A stretch of DNA of 9,403 nt from an uncultured bacterium (GTDB lineage: Bacteria; Planctomycetota; Phycisphaerae; Phycisphaerales; UBA1924): NCBI GenBank assembly GCA_938003595.1, contig CALKYH010000006.1, positions 1 to 9,403 of the forward strand. Direction: 5' to 3'. Of this stretch, positions 1 through 6,473 are shown piece after piece. The stretch's first letter is position 1. Each line of letters starts with the position of its first letter. Below the pieces are notes generated by a model. It was not told the origin of the DNA. It saw only the letters and a program-made list of their open reading frames with translations, and searched no databases. The translations under genes were made by a program, and so were the position numbers.

Positions 1-597
1 GCGGCGTATGACCCCACCCGCGCCGCCGACACGCCCCGTCCGCGCAGCAGCACGCTCGTGCTCGTATTCGCAGCGCTGTCGCTGCTCGCCGCCCCGGCGC
101 TCGGCATGCTCCTGACCTCGAACCTGCTGCCCCGGCTCGGCGGCGTCTCCTTTCGGATCATGACTCGAACCGTGATCTACATCGCGCCCCTGCTGCTCGG
201 CGCGGCCCAGATCTGGGCCGGGTCGCGCCTCCTGGCTCGGTACGACTCGCCCCGCCCCAAGCGCGCCCGCCGCACGAACCGACCGGACCTCCCCGCCCTC
301 CGGCGCTCGGCGATGCTGACGCTCGTGCTGACCGCTGCGATGACGACCGTCTCCTGCGCGGCGTTCTACTCCTCCGCCGCCCCGACGCCCGCCGCCGCCG
401 CGCTCCCGCTGCCGCTCGCGGTGTATTCGGTCGCGTCCACCTACCTCTTCTTCGGCATGGGCCTCTGCTCCCTCGTCACCGCCGTCAACCTCTTCATCGC
501 CCTCCTCGCCGCCCGCGCCCGGACTCGCGAAGCCCTCCGCGACCGGCGCCTGCTCGCGGCGGTCGCTCAGGAACTTGCAACAAGGCGCACCCCATGA
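1..597 (+). CDS. Multi-pass membrane protein of unknown function, 5' end missing
   Basis: The frame is open from base 1 to the TGA at 595-597, giving 198 residues. A GTG at 58 could start it, but the open frame upstream encodes a charged, proline-rich stretch with no ribosome site before the GTG, so the gene most likely begins outside the window. About four hydrophobic segments are visible: roughly residues 20-40, 53-73, 102-120 and 139-165. They are followed by an arginine-rich, probably cytoplasmic tail. The stop overlaps the next gene's start (ATGA), and the next two genes encode zinc-ribbon membrane proteins. It is therefore plausible, but not visible, that the missing N-terminus also carries a zinc ribbon. 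I do not recognise the family and assign no function. Confidence 0.75.
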   Translation, partial: AAYDPTRAADTPRPRSSTLVLVFAALSLLAAPALGMLLTSNLLPRLGGVSFRIMTRTVIYIAPLLLGAAQIWAGSRLLARYDSPRPKRARRTNRPDLPALRRSAMLTLVLTAAMTTVSCAAFYSSAAPTPAAAALPLPLAVYSVASTYLFFGMGLCSLVTAVNLFIALLAARARTREALRDRRLLAAVAQELATRRTP

Positions 598-1550
598 CCG
601 CCGCGCCCCCCGCCCAGCCCGCCGCCGACCCCGCGCTCGCCTGCGTGCGCTGCGGCTACTGCCTGACCGGCCTCGCCGACGACGGCGCGTGCCCCGAGTG
701 CGCCGTCCCGATCGCCGCGTCCTATCGGGCGGTCACCTGCGCCTTCGCCTCGCCCGCCCGACTCCGGGCGACGCGCCGGGCGACGACCGTCCTTGGGATC
801 ACACTCGTGCTCGGCTACGCCGGGAATGCCTGGTCGATGCTGCAGTGGGTTCCTTCGTGGCTGCTCTCGCTCATGTCCTCCGATCCAGTGGCATATGCAT
901 CGATCATGGCCCTCATGTTTAGCGGCGTGCAGTTCCTGATGCTCTGGGGCTGGTGGTCGGTGGCCAGCCATGATCCCACAGTGAACAAGCGAGCGTCGGC
1001 GCCGTGGCCGAATCGCCTGCTTCGCTGGACGGTCCCGACCTCGCTCGCTGCGACGCTGTTCCTCCTGTTCTGGACATTCTGGAGCGCCGGCTCGACGCGC
1101 GCACCAACGAAGTTCGACAACATTCTGGCGATTGCCTGGATCGTGGCCATTGCGATCACGAGCCTGCTGGGGGCGCTGCAGCTCTGGATGGGGGCGACGA
1201 TCCTGTTCCACATCCGTCGGACTTGGAAGTCCGATCCTCTCGCATCTCTCAAGCGTGCGGGACCTCGCGGTCGCTGGATGCACCTTGTGTTCGGCGCAGC
1301 GTTCCTGACCGTCCTCATTGACGACAGCAACTCAATCGTGCAATACACTCAGCTATTCCTGTACGGGTCGCTCGCTGGATTCGCACGCGAACTCAGGATT
1401 GTCGCCGGCGCCCGCACCGCCGCCGACCTCCTCACACCCCCCCTCTTCCTCGTGATCCTCCTCCTCGCCCGCCGCACCCTCACCACCGCGCTGCGCGACC
1501 TCCGCACGCAGCTCGCCCCCGCCACCACCCCCGCAGGGTCCACGCCATGA
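594..1550 (+). CDS. Zinc-ribbon multi-pass membrane protein, function unknown
   Basis: 318 residues. The N-terminus holds one four-cysteine zinc ribbon (C17, C20, C33, C36; spacing CX2C-X12-CX2C) with the 'CGY-LTGL…CPEC' pattern common in planctomycete hypothetical membrane proteins. Hydrophobic segments follow at about 64-84, 100-122, 148-164, 178-206, 229-242 and 283-292, ending in a basic tail. The ribbon presumably lies in the cytoplasm and binds a metal or a partner; that is inference. The ATG at 594 overlaps the previous stop and its own stop overlaps the next ATG, so the three genes are probably translationally coupled. Codon use is odd. The first 60 codons and the last ~50 almost always end in G or C, whereas codons ~81-269 contain many A/T-ending codons. 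That suggests a segment of different history. Confidence 0.85.
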   Translation: MTAAPPAQPAADPALACVRCGYCLTGLADDGACPECAVPIAASYRAVTCAFASPARLRATRRATTVLGITLVLGYAGNAWSMLQWVPSWLLSLMSSDPVAYASIMALMFSGVQFLMLWGWWSVASHDPTVNKRASAPWPNRLLRWTVPTSLAATLFLLFWTFWSAGSTRAPTKFDNILAIAWIVAIAITSLLGALQLWMGATILFHIRRTWKSDPLASLKRAGPRGRWMHLVFGAAFLTVLIDDSNSIVQYTQLFLYGSLAGFARELRIVAGARTAADLLTPPLFLVILLLARRTLTTALRDLRTQLAPATTPAGSTP

Positions 1551-2839
1551 ACGACCTCTGCCCACACTGCAAATACTCCCTCTCCGGCCTGCCCGCCAAC
1601 GCCCGCTGCCCGGAGTGCGGCAAGTCGCGCTACCACACCGCCGACAAGCCCCCCCTCAAGGACACGCCCACCGCCCCGCGCCGCTCCGCAACTATCCGCA
1701 TGCCCGGCGAGCCGCCCCCGCCCGACCGCGTGCTCACGCGCAACGGCGTCCGCATCGACACCCCCGCCCCACCGCCACACCCCACCGCCGCGCAGCCCCA
1801 GAACACCCGCTACGACGCCCAGTTCATCTCGGAGCACACCAAGTGCGGCGGCTGCGGCTACGACCTCTACGGCCTGCGCGTCGGCAACGCCTGCCCGGAG
1901 TGCGGGCGCGTCATCCTCCCCTCCATCCAGCGCGCCGGCTCCTCCAACCTCGTCGAGGCGCCGATCCCCTACATCTCCAAGCTCGGCGCCGGCTTCGCGC
2001 TCATGGCCGGCGGCGTCACCACGCTCGCCGTGTGCCTGGCGCTGCTCGCCGGACCTCGCCCCGCGACCATCGGCCTCCAAGGTCAGGTGGTCACGATGAA
2101 CATCCCGATCCTGCGCTTCCAGTCCTTCATCGCCCCCGTCGTCGGCGGCGCCCTCATCCTCGCCGCGGCCGCGCTGTGGTTCCTCGGCGTCCTGGTCATC
2201 TCCGGCCCGCGCCCGCGCACCGAGAAATCCAGCCCCGCGCTCGAGGCGCTCTGGCGCCGGCTCGCGCTCTGGTCCCGCGTCACGCAGGCCTGCCTCGTCG
2301 CGGCGCCGCTGCTGGCCCTGGCCACGGCCCTCGCGCCGGGCATCCCCGCGATCGTCCACGCCGTCGCCTTCTGGACCACCGTCGGCCTGCTCGCCATCGG
2401 CCTGATCGGCTGGTGGCCCACCGGCTGGCTCACCTCCGAGGTCGCCGACTGGGCCGCGGACACTGATCTGGCGCGACAGATCAAGTACGCCGTCTTCGGC
2501 ATGGGCGCGACCTCGCTGCTGCTGATCATGGGGAACATGCTGCCGATGCGCTTCGGCGGCACGGTCTTCGCGCTGTGGAGCTGGATCCTCTACGGCTTCG
2601 CGTTCCTGTCGCTGCTGACCTTCCTGGTGTCCACCTTCCGCCTCGCGCGCCTCATGGCCGACGCCGCGTGGATCGCCAGGGGCATGCAGGGCCGCGACCA
2701 GCGCCTGGTCGAGAAGATGAACAAGGAGCGCCAGGCCCACCTCGAACAGATGCGCCGCGCCCCGGCGGAGCCCGACCACTCCGCCGACCTCACCCGCAAG
2801 GTCGGCACCGTGCCGCAGCAGAACCAGCGACCGAGGTAG
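1547..2839 (+). CDS. Membrane protein with two tandem zinc ribbons, function unknown
   Basis: 430 residues. There are two zinc ribbons with identical spacing: C5, C8, C21, C24 and C100, C103, C116, C119 (each CX2C-X12-CX2C, with 'CPECG' at the second pair). A proline-rich, probably disordered linker (about 35-95) joins them. About six hydrophobic segments follow: 146-168, 193-218, 244-266, 268-290, 313-333 and 338-363. The C-terminal ~65 residues are charged and polar with a helical, basic stretch (~375-405). The start overlaps the previous stop (ATGA), making this the third gene of a coupled cluster. The ribbon plus membrane-domain layout is shared with the preceding gene, so the two are probably distant paralogues. 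No enzymatic motif is visible. A role as a membrane-tethered scaffold or sensor is possible but unproven. Confidence 0.87.
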   Translation: MNDLCPHCKYSLSGLPANARCPECGKSRYHTADKPPLKDTPTAPRRSATIRMPGEPPPPDRVLTRNGVRIDTPAPPPHPTAAQPQNTRYDAQFISEHTKCGGCGYDLYGLRVGNACPECGRVILPSIQRAGSSNLVEAPIPYISKLGAGFALMAGGVTTLAVCLALLAGPRPATIGLQGQVVTMNIPILRFQSFIAPVVGGALILAAAALWFLGVLVISGPRPRTEKSSPALEALWRRLALWSRVTQACLVAAPLLALATALAPGIPAIVHAVAFWTTVGLLAIGLIGWWPTGWLTSEVADWAADTDLARQIKYAVFGMGATSLLLIMGNMLPMRFGGTVFALWSWILYGFAFLSLLTFLVSTFRLARLMADAAWIARGMQGRDQRLVEKMNKERQAHLEQMRRAPAEPDHSADLTRKVGTVPQQNQRPR

Positions 2840-2862
2840 GCCCTCCCCCGCCGACCCAACCC

Positions 2863-2873
2863 CTACCATCCCC
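2863..2873 (+). promoter_or_regulatory. Possible -10 element (TACCAT) for a nearly leaderless transcript
   Basis: TACCAT at 2864-2869 matches four of six bases of the bacterial -10 consensus and ends 7 bp before the ATG at 2877. Transcription would then begin at or next to the start codon. No Shine-Dalgarno site is present, which fits leaderless initiation. No -35 hexamer is recognisable. The same 11-mer, CTACCATCCCC, occurs upstream of mdh on the other strand (7551 down to 7541), which is the main reason to list it. Confidence 0.25.
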
Positions 2874-2876
2874 CCT

Positions 2877-3932
2877 ATGACCAGCCCCGCCCCCGCCAAC
2901 ACCGACCGCCCCCTCCGCTGCGCCGTCGTCGGCGTCGGCCGCATGGGCCAGCACCACGCCCGCGTGTACGCCTCCACCCCCGGCGTCACGCTCGTCGGCG
3001 TGGTGGACGCCTCCGAGGACCGGCGCAACGAGATCGCCGCGAAGCACGAGACCCGCGCCTTCGCCACCGTCTCCGACCTGCTCGCCGCCGGCGTGGACGC
3101 CGTGACCGTCGCCGTGCCCACCGTGGCGCATGTGCACGAGACCGCGCCCCTGCTCGAAGCCAAGGTCGCGTGCCTCATCGAAAAGCCTCTGGCCGCCACC
3201 CCCGCCGAGGCCGAGCGCCTGCGCGACATCGCCCGGCGCGCCGGCGCCGTGCTGCAGGTCGGGCACATCGAGCGCTTCAACCCCGCGGTCCTCGCCCTCT
3301 CGCGCGAGCAGGCGCGCCTCGGCCCCGGCGCCCTGGCCCCCCGTTTCATCGAGATCCACCGCGTCTCGCCCCTGACCTTCCGCTCCGTCGATGTCGGCGT
3401 GGTGCTCGACATGATGATCCACGACCTGGATGTCGTCCTCATGCTCATGGGCGGCGCCGAGCCCGTGGAGATCCAGGCCAGCGCCGTCGCCGTCATCGGC
3501 AAGCACGAGGATGTCTGCAACGCGCGCCTGGTCTTCGACCGCCCCCAGGGCCGCTGCGTCGTGAACATCACCGCCTCGCGCCTGGCGATGAAGACCGAGC
3601 GCAAGATGCGCATCGTCTGCGAAGACGCCTATGTCTCCATCGACTACGCCAAGAAGAACGGCATGCTCATCCGCAAGACCGCCAACGAGGCCCAGCTCGC
3701 CGAGGTCCGTCGCCAGATCGCCGCGGGCGCCGACATGTCCTCCCTCAACTACTCCGAACTGGTCGAGATGGAGCCCCTCCAGGTCGACGACGCCGACCAG
3801 CTCCGCATGCAGATCGCCGACTTCCTCGGCGCCGTCCGCAGCGGGCGGGCCCCGTCCGTGGACGCCCAGGCCGGCTTCGTGAATGTCCGCACGGCCGACC
3901 GCATCGTCGAGGCCGCCCGATCGGGCTCCTGA
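2877..3932 (+). CDS. Gfo/Idh/MocA-family NAD(P)-dependent oxidoreductase, probable nucleotide-sugar 3-dehydrogenase
   Basis: 351 residues, a normal length for the family. The N-terminal Rossmann fold shows the dinucleotide-binding GxGxxG at 19-24 and the family EKP motif at 102-104. The catalytic and substrate region shows GHIERFNP (129-136) and D178…H182-D183. The GHIERFNP signature is, from memory, typical of members that oxidise the 3-position of UDP-GlcNAc-type sugars (GnnA/WlbA-like), which supply amino sugars for lipid A or surface glycans. That substrate is an inference, since no partner aminotransferase or acyltransferase lies in the window; other sugar or inositol dehydrogenases remain possible. 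The ATG at 2877 lies 37 bp after the membrane-protein cluster, has no Shine-Dalgarno site, and places the Rossmann strand about 13 residues in. A hairpin follows the stop. Confidence 0.9.
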   Translation: MTSPAPANTDRPLRCAVVGVGRMGQHHARVYASTPGVTLVGVVDASEDRRNEIAAKHETRAFATVSDLLAAGVDAVTVAVPTVAHVHETAPLLEAKVACLIEKPLAATPAEAERLRDIARRAGAVLQVGHIERFNPAVLALSREQARLGPGALAPRFIEIHRVSPLTFRSVDVGVVLDMMIHDLDVVLMLMGGAEPVEIQASAVAVIGKHEDVCNARLVFDRPQGRCVVNITASRLAMKTERKMRIVCEDAYVSIDYAKKNGMLIRKTANEAQLAEVRRQIAAGADMSSLNYSELVEMEPLQVDDADQLRMQIADFLGAVRSGRAPSVDAQAGFVNVRTADRIVEAARSGS

Positions 3933-3944
3933 GGCCCCCGGAAG

Positions 3945-3976
3945 CCGCCTCTGAGGCGTCTTCGCCGAAGAGGCGG
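3945..3976 (+). terminator. Strong hairpin after the oxidoreductase gene, likely terminator or 3'-end stabiliser
   Basis: Twelve bases after the stop lies a near-perfect hairpin. CCGCCTCT (3945-3952) pairs with AGAGGCGG (3969-3976). A GA/GA internal loop (a potential tandem sheared pair) follows, then GGCG/CGCC, closed by TCTT. There is no U tract, so it is not a classical intrinsic terminator; it may need Rho or simply protect the 3' end. It overlaps a 12-bp perfect palindrome at 3972-3983 (GGCGGATCCGCC), so alternative folds exist. Confidence 0.45.
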
Positions 3977-3981
3977 ATCCG

Positions 3982-4005
3982 CCGAAAGCCCCCGAAAGCC
4001 CCCGA
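3982..4005 (+). repeat. Short 10-bp tandem repeat
   Basis: Two exact copies of CCGAAAGCCC (3982-3991, 3992-4001) are followed by a partial third copy (CCGA). They lie between the hairpin and the atpC upstream region. No function is evident. This could be simple slippage in GC-rich intergenic DNA, or part of the atpC control region. Confidence 0.4.
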
Positions 4006-4010
4006 CCGGC

Positions 4011-4016
4011 TATATT
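4011..4016 (+). promoter_or_regulatory. Candidate -10 box (TATATT) for atpC
   Basis: TATATT matches five of six bases of the -10 consensus and stands out as an AT island in very GC-rich DNA, 44 bp before the atpC start. No convincing -35 hexamer sits 16-18 bp upstream. If real, it would give atpC its own promoter downstream of the preceding hairpin, consistent with atpC being separate from any other ATP synthase gene here. Confidence 0.35.
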
Positions 4017-4060
4017 TCCTCCCCCCGAAGAGCCCCCCAGACCACCGAGCATCCCTCCCC

Positions 4061-4483
4061 ATGGCCAAGCCCTTCCACTGCAGCGTCACCACCCCCGAGG
4101 CCCGCATCCTCTCCGAGGAGGTCGTCTCCGCCATCGTCCCCATGCACGACGGCCAGATGGGCTTCCTCGGCGACCGCGCCCCGATCGTCGGCAAGCTCGG
4201 CCTCGGCGAACTCCGCCTGACCTTCACCAAGGGCGGCATGCGCTCCTACCTCGTGGAGAAGGGCTTCGCCAACATGGTCGGCGACAAGCTCACCATCCTC
4301 GCCGAACGCGCTACCCCCGCCGAGAACCTCAACGAGGCCGAGGCTCAGGCCGAACTCGCCGAGGCGCAGAACCGCGTCCCCAAGGACGCCGAGGACCGCC
4401 AGCGCATCTCCGATGACCTGGCCCGCGCCCGCGCCAAGCTGTCCGTCGCGAAGTCCTTCAAGTCCCGCGGCGGCGGCATCTAA
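4061..4483 (+). CDS. atpC: F-type ATP synthase epsilon subunit
   Basis: 140 residues, matching the usual bacterial length (~139). Epsilon is part of the F1 central stalk; it couples rotation to the c-ring, and its C-terminal helices can inhibit ATP hydrolysis. The N-terminal beta-sandwich is clear: 'SVTTPEARILSEEV' (8-21), 'VPMHDGQMGFLGDRAP' (26-41), 'LGLGELRL' (46-53), a GFANMVGDKLTILAERA stretch (68-84). The C-terminal helical hairpin spans about 90-132 and includes 'ARARAKLSVA'. The ATG at 4061 begins just before the conserved domain; in-frame sequence upstream has no conserved content and runs into the previous gene. No Shine-Dalgarno site is visible. Unusually, no atpD or other ATP synthase gene adjoins it. 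Its stop is only 9 bp from the stop of the convergent transporter gene. Confidence 0.95.
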   Translation: MAKPFHCSVTTPEARILSEEVVSAIVPMHDGQMGFLGDRAPIVGKLGLGELRLTFTKGGMRSYLVEKGFANMVGDKLTILAERATPAENLNEAEAQAELAEAQNRVPKDAEDRQRISDDLARARAKLSVAKSFKSRGGGI

Positions 4484-4492
4484 GCGCCCGCC

Positions 4493-5941
4493 TCAGCCGT
4501 CCGCCGTCTCGCGCAGCAGCCGCGACGGCAGCCGCATCGACAGCAGCCCGTTGAGCGCCAGGAAGCCCGCGAGCAGCCAATAGCCGGCGCTCAGGCCGCC
4601 GTACCCCATCGCCCAGTTGGTCAGGTACGGGAACACCGCGCTCACCGCCCACGCGCCGCCCATCATCAGCGACGACGCCATCCCCGTGGAGCCCGGCATC
4701 AGCCGCTGCGCCACCGAGATCGCCAGCGGCGCCGCGCTCGCGTAGCCCGCCGCCGTCGCGAACGCCAGCGCCCCCATCAGCCATATCGCGTTCGCCCCGC
4801 CGGGATCAACCATCCCCATCAGCCCGATCAGCGGCGCCATGATCAGCGGCAGCGCCACCATCACGCCCTTCTCGTGGCCCGTGCGCACCTTCCGCCCCGC
4901 CGCCATCGCCGCCACGCCCATCCCCAGCGACATCGTCGCGAACAGCACGCCCGTCAGGCTCGCCGCCCGCGTCGCGTCGCCCGTGATCCGCGCCTTGCAC
5001 CACAGCGCCAGCAGGAAGAACAGCGCGTTGTTCACGCCGAACCGCAGCACCGCCGCGACGAACAGCGTCCACACCGCGCCCACGCGCAGCCGGCGCTCGG
5101 CCGCCGTCTCCGGCGCCTTCTCCGTCACCAGCGCGTGCCGGTGCGCCACCCGCCGGCTCGCCAGGTGCACCACGACCGCGAACGCCGCCGCGGGCAGTAC
5201 GAGCCACACCAGCGACTCCATCCCGAACCACGCGTTCATCCGCGTCGCCACCACCGGCCCGATCACGCTGCCGACCATGCCCGCCGTGAAGAACAGCGTC
5301 ACCGCCATCGAGCGGCCCATCGACATCCCGCGACCCAGCTGCCCCGTCAGCGCGGCGCCGATCGGATGGAACATCCCCACGCCCACCGTGCCCACCACAT
5401 GCAGCGTCACCAGCTGCGCGAATGTGTCGGCGTACCCGATCGAGCACAACGCCGCCGCCGCGATGAACAGCCCCGCCGGCCCGCACAAGCGCGTGTCCAA
5501 CCGGTCCGTCAGCCACGCGAACACCGGCTGGCTGAACCCGCTCACAGCGCCGTTGATGACGAACAGCGTCGTCAGCTGCAGCTCCGACAGGCTCAGCCGC
5601 GCCTGCAGCGCCACCGCCAGCGCCAGCACGAACGCCGCGTACAGGTCCACCCCCGTGTGGCACGCGACCATCACCCAGAACCGCTGCGCCCGGCGCGACA
5701 CCGACGCCGCCGGGACCACGCGCTCCGAGGCGAAGGTCGTCGCCTCCTCGGCCGCCGTCGCCGCCATCGCCGGATCCAGCGCCGCCGCGGCGCTCGCCAT
5801 CACCGGCCCGGGCCCTTCCTGCTCCACCCCAGGCGCCGGCGCGCCCATCGCCCCGAGGTCCTCGGCCATTACGCCAAGCCCGCTGGGCGGCTCCCGAACG
5901 GCGTCGGGCTCGCTCTCAAGGCCTGGATGGGGGCTGGTCAT
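4493..5941 (-). CDS. Major facilitator superfamily transporter, Fsr (fosmidomycin resistance)-like
   Basis: 482 residues from the ATG at 5941. About twelve hydrophobic segments begin near residue 88. Visible family features are FSQPVFAWLTDRLDTR (136-151, the loop 2-3 region), GVGMFHPIGAA (187-197), TAGMVGSVIGP (219-229) and QRLMPGSTGMASSLMMGGAW (412-431). This FHP plus late-half pattern resembles Fsr-type exporters, which act as proton-coupled drug or metabolite efflux pumps in the inner membrane. The substrate here is unknown. The start is uncertain: the frame is open to a TTG at 6052, with ATGs at 5980, 5941, 5869 and 5800. None has a good ribosome site; 5800 has a distant GGAAGG. The ~85 residues before the first membrane segment are Ala/Pro/Glu-rich and longer than usual, so a downstream start is possible. 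Confidence 0.87.
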   Translation of the reverse strand: MTSPHPGLESEPDAVREPPSGLGVMAEDLGAMGAPAPGVEQEGPGPVMASAAAALDPAMAATAAEEATTFASERVVPAASVSRRAQRFWVMVACHTGVDLYAAFVLALAVALQARLSLSELQLTTLFVINGAVSGFSQPVFAWLTDRLDTRLCGPAGLFIAAAALCSIGYADTFAQLVTLHVVGTVGVGMFHPIGAALTGQLGRGMSMGRSMAVTLFFTAGMVGSVIGPVVATRMNAWFGMESLVWLVLPAAAFAVVVHLASRRVAHRHALVTEKAPETAAERRLRVGAVWTLFVAAVLRFGVNNALFFLLALWCKARITGDATRAASLTGVLFATMSLGMGVAAMAAGRKVRTGHEKGVMVALPLIMAPLIGLMGMVDPGGANAIWLMGALAFATAAGYASAAPLAISVAQRLMPGSTGMASSLMMGGAWAVSAVFPYLTNWAMGYGGLSAGYWLLAGFLALNGLLSMRLPSRLLRETADG

Positions 5942-6036
5942 GGGGGGCGAAACTGTACGCCCCGAATCCGGTACTTCCATGACAGGAACGCCGCCCCGGC
6001 GCGTCCATGCGGAGGACCCCCCCTCAGGTCCCGGCG

Positions 6037-6044
6037 AAAGGAGA
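6037..6044 (+). promoter_or_regulatory. Shine-Dalgarno site fixing the start of the small exported protein
   Basis: AAAGGAGA lies 7 bp before the ATG at 6052. It is one of the few textbook ribosome sites in the window. It favours 6052 over the in-frame ATG at 6007, which would put 15 charged and proline-rich residues before the hydrophobic segment. Confidence 0.75.
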
Positions 6045-6051
6045 CCCCCCA

Positions 6052-6390
6052 ATGGCAGCGCTCGCCAACCTCATCCTCGCCATCGCGATCGCGATCCTCC
6101 TGCCGCTGCTCCAATACATCGCGCCGGCGGCCGCCGCGAACGACGCCGCCCCCGGCGCCGTCGCCGCCGCAGAGATCCCCGCGGCGCCCGAGGCCGCCGA
6201 CGCCCCGACGCCCGCCGCAGCCGATCGCAAGGTCTGCGTGTGGACGACCACCTGCCCCGAGAACCCCGCCGAGGCTCGCTCGGTGCAGATCCTCATCGAG
6301 AAGGTCCGCGCCGAGAGCCCCTGCAAGTCCCGCGTCCTCGAACTCGCCGAGCCGGCCGCACCCACGCGATTCGTCTTCACGACGACCTGA
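6052..6390 (+). CDS. Small exported or membrane-anchored protein, function unknown
   Basis: 112 residues. A hydrophobic N-terminal helix (about 5-24, followed by an Ala-rich stretch) could be a signal peptide or a single membrane anchor; AAAAN near 26-30 offers a possible cleavage site. An Ala/Pro/Glu-rich linker (30-58) leads to a compact C-terminal part of about 50 residues. That part has three cysteines (C62, C68, C91), including 'KVCVWTTTCPE', and ends in beta-like 'TRFVFTTT'. I recognise no family. It is divergent from the Fsr-like transporter, so the ~110 bp between them could hold both promoters; a functional link is not shown. It is convergent with mdh across a shared terminator. Confidence 0.72.
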   Translation: MAALANLILAIAIAILLPLLQYIAPAAAANDAAPGAVAAAEIPAAPEAADAPTPAAADRKVCVWTTTCPENPAEARSVQILIEKVRAESPCKSRVLELAEPAAPTRFVFTTT

Positions 6391-6423
6391 GCAACCGCCG
6401 CGAATCCCCATGCGCCAACGAGA

Positions 6424-6451
6424 AAGGGCCGCCCCATGTGGGACGGCCCTT
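6424..6451. terminator. Bidirectional intrinsic terminator between convergent genes
   Basis: AAGGGCCG (6424-6431) pairs with CGGCCCTT (6444-6451). One C/A mismatch and an inner CCC/GGG stem close on ATGT. On the minus strand the hairpin is followed by TTTCT, so it suits mdh best; on the plus strand only TT follows. It lies midway between the stops at 6390 and 6474, so it probably serves both genes. Confidence 0.75.
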
Positions 6452-6473
6452 CGTATGCATTGAGATCCGGGGG

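Noticed and set aside
1349..3613. A 754-residue open frame on the minus strand opposite the zinc-ribbon and oxidoreductase genes
   Set aside because: Long antisense frames are expected in such GC-rich DNA. The product is low-complexity (Gly/Arg/Glu/Ala repeats), spans two well-supported genes and has no recognisable domain.
2790..4052. A 420-residue Gly/His/Asp-rich frame on the minus strand opposite the oxidoreductase
   Set aside because: The repetitive Gly-His-Asp pattern is the antisense reflection of GC-ending codons, not a metal-binding protein.
3170..4060. An N-terminal extension of the ATP synthase epsilon frame into the oxidoreductase gene
   Set aside because: The in-frame upstream translation is Arg/Pro-rich and unlike the family; the conserved domain begins directly after the ATG at 4061.
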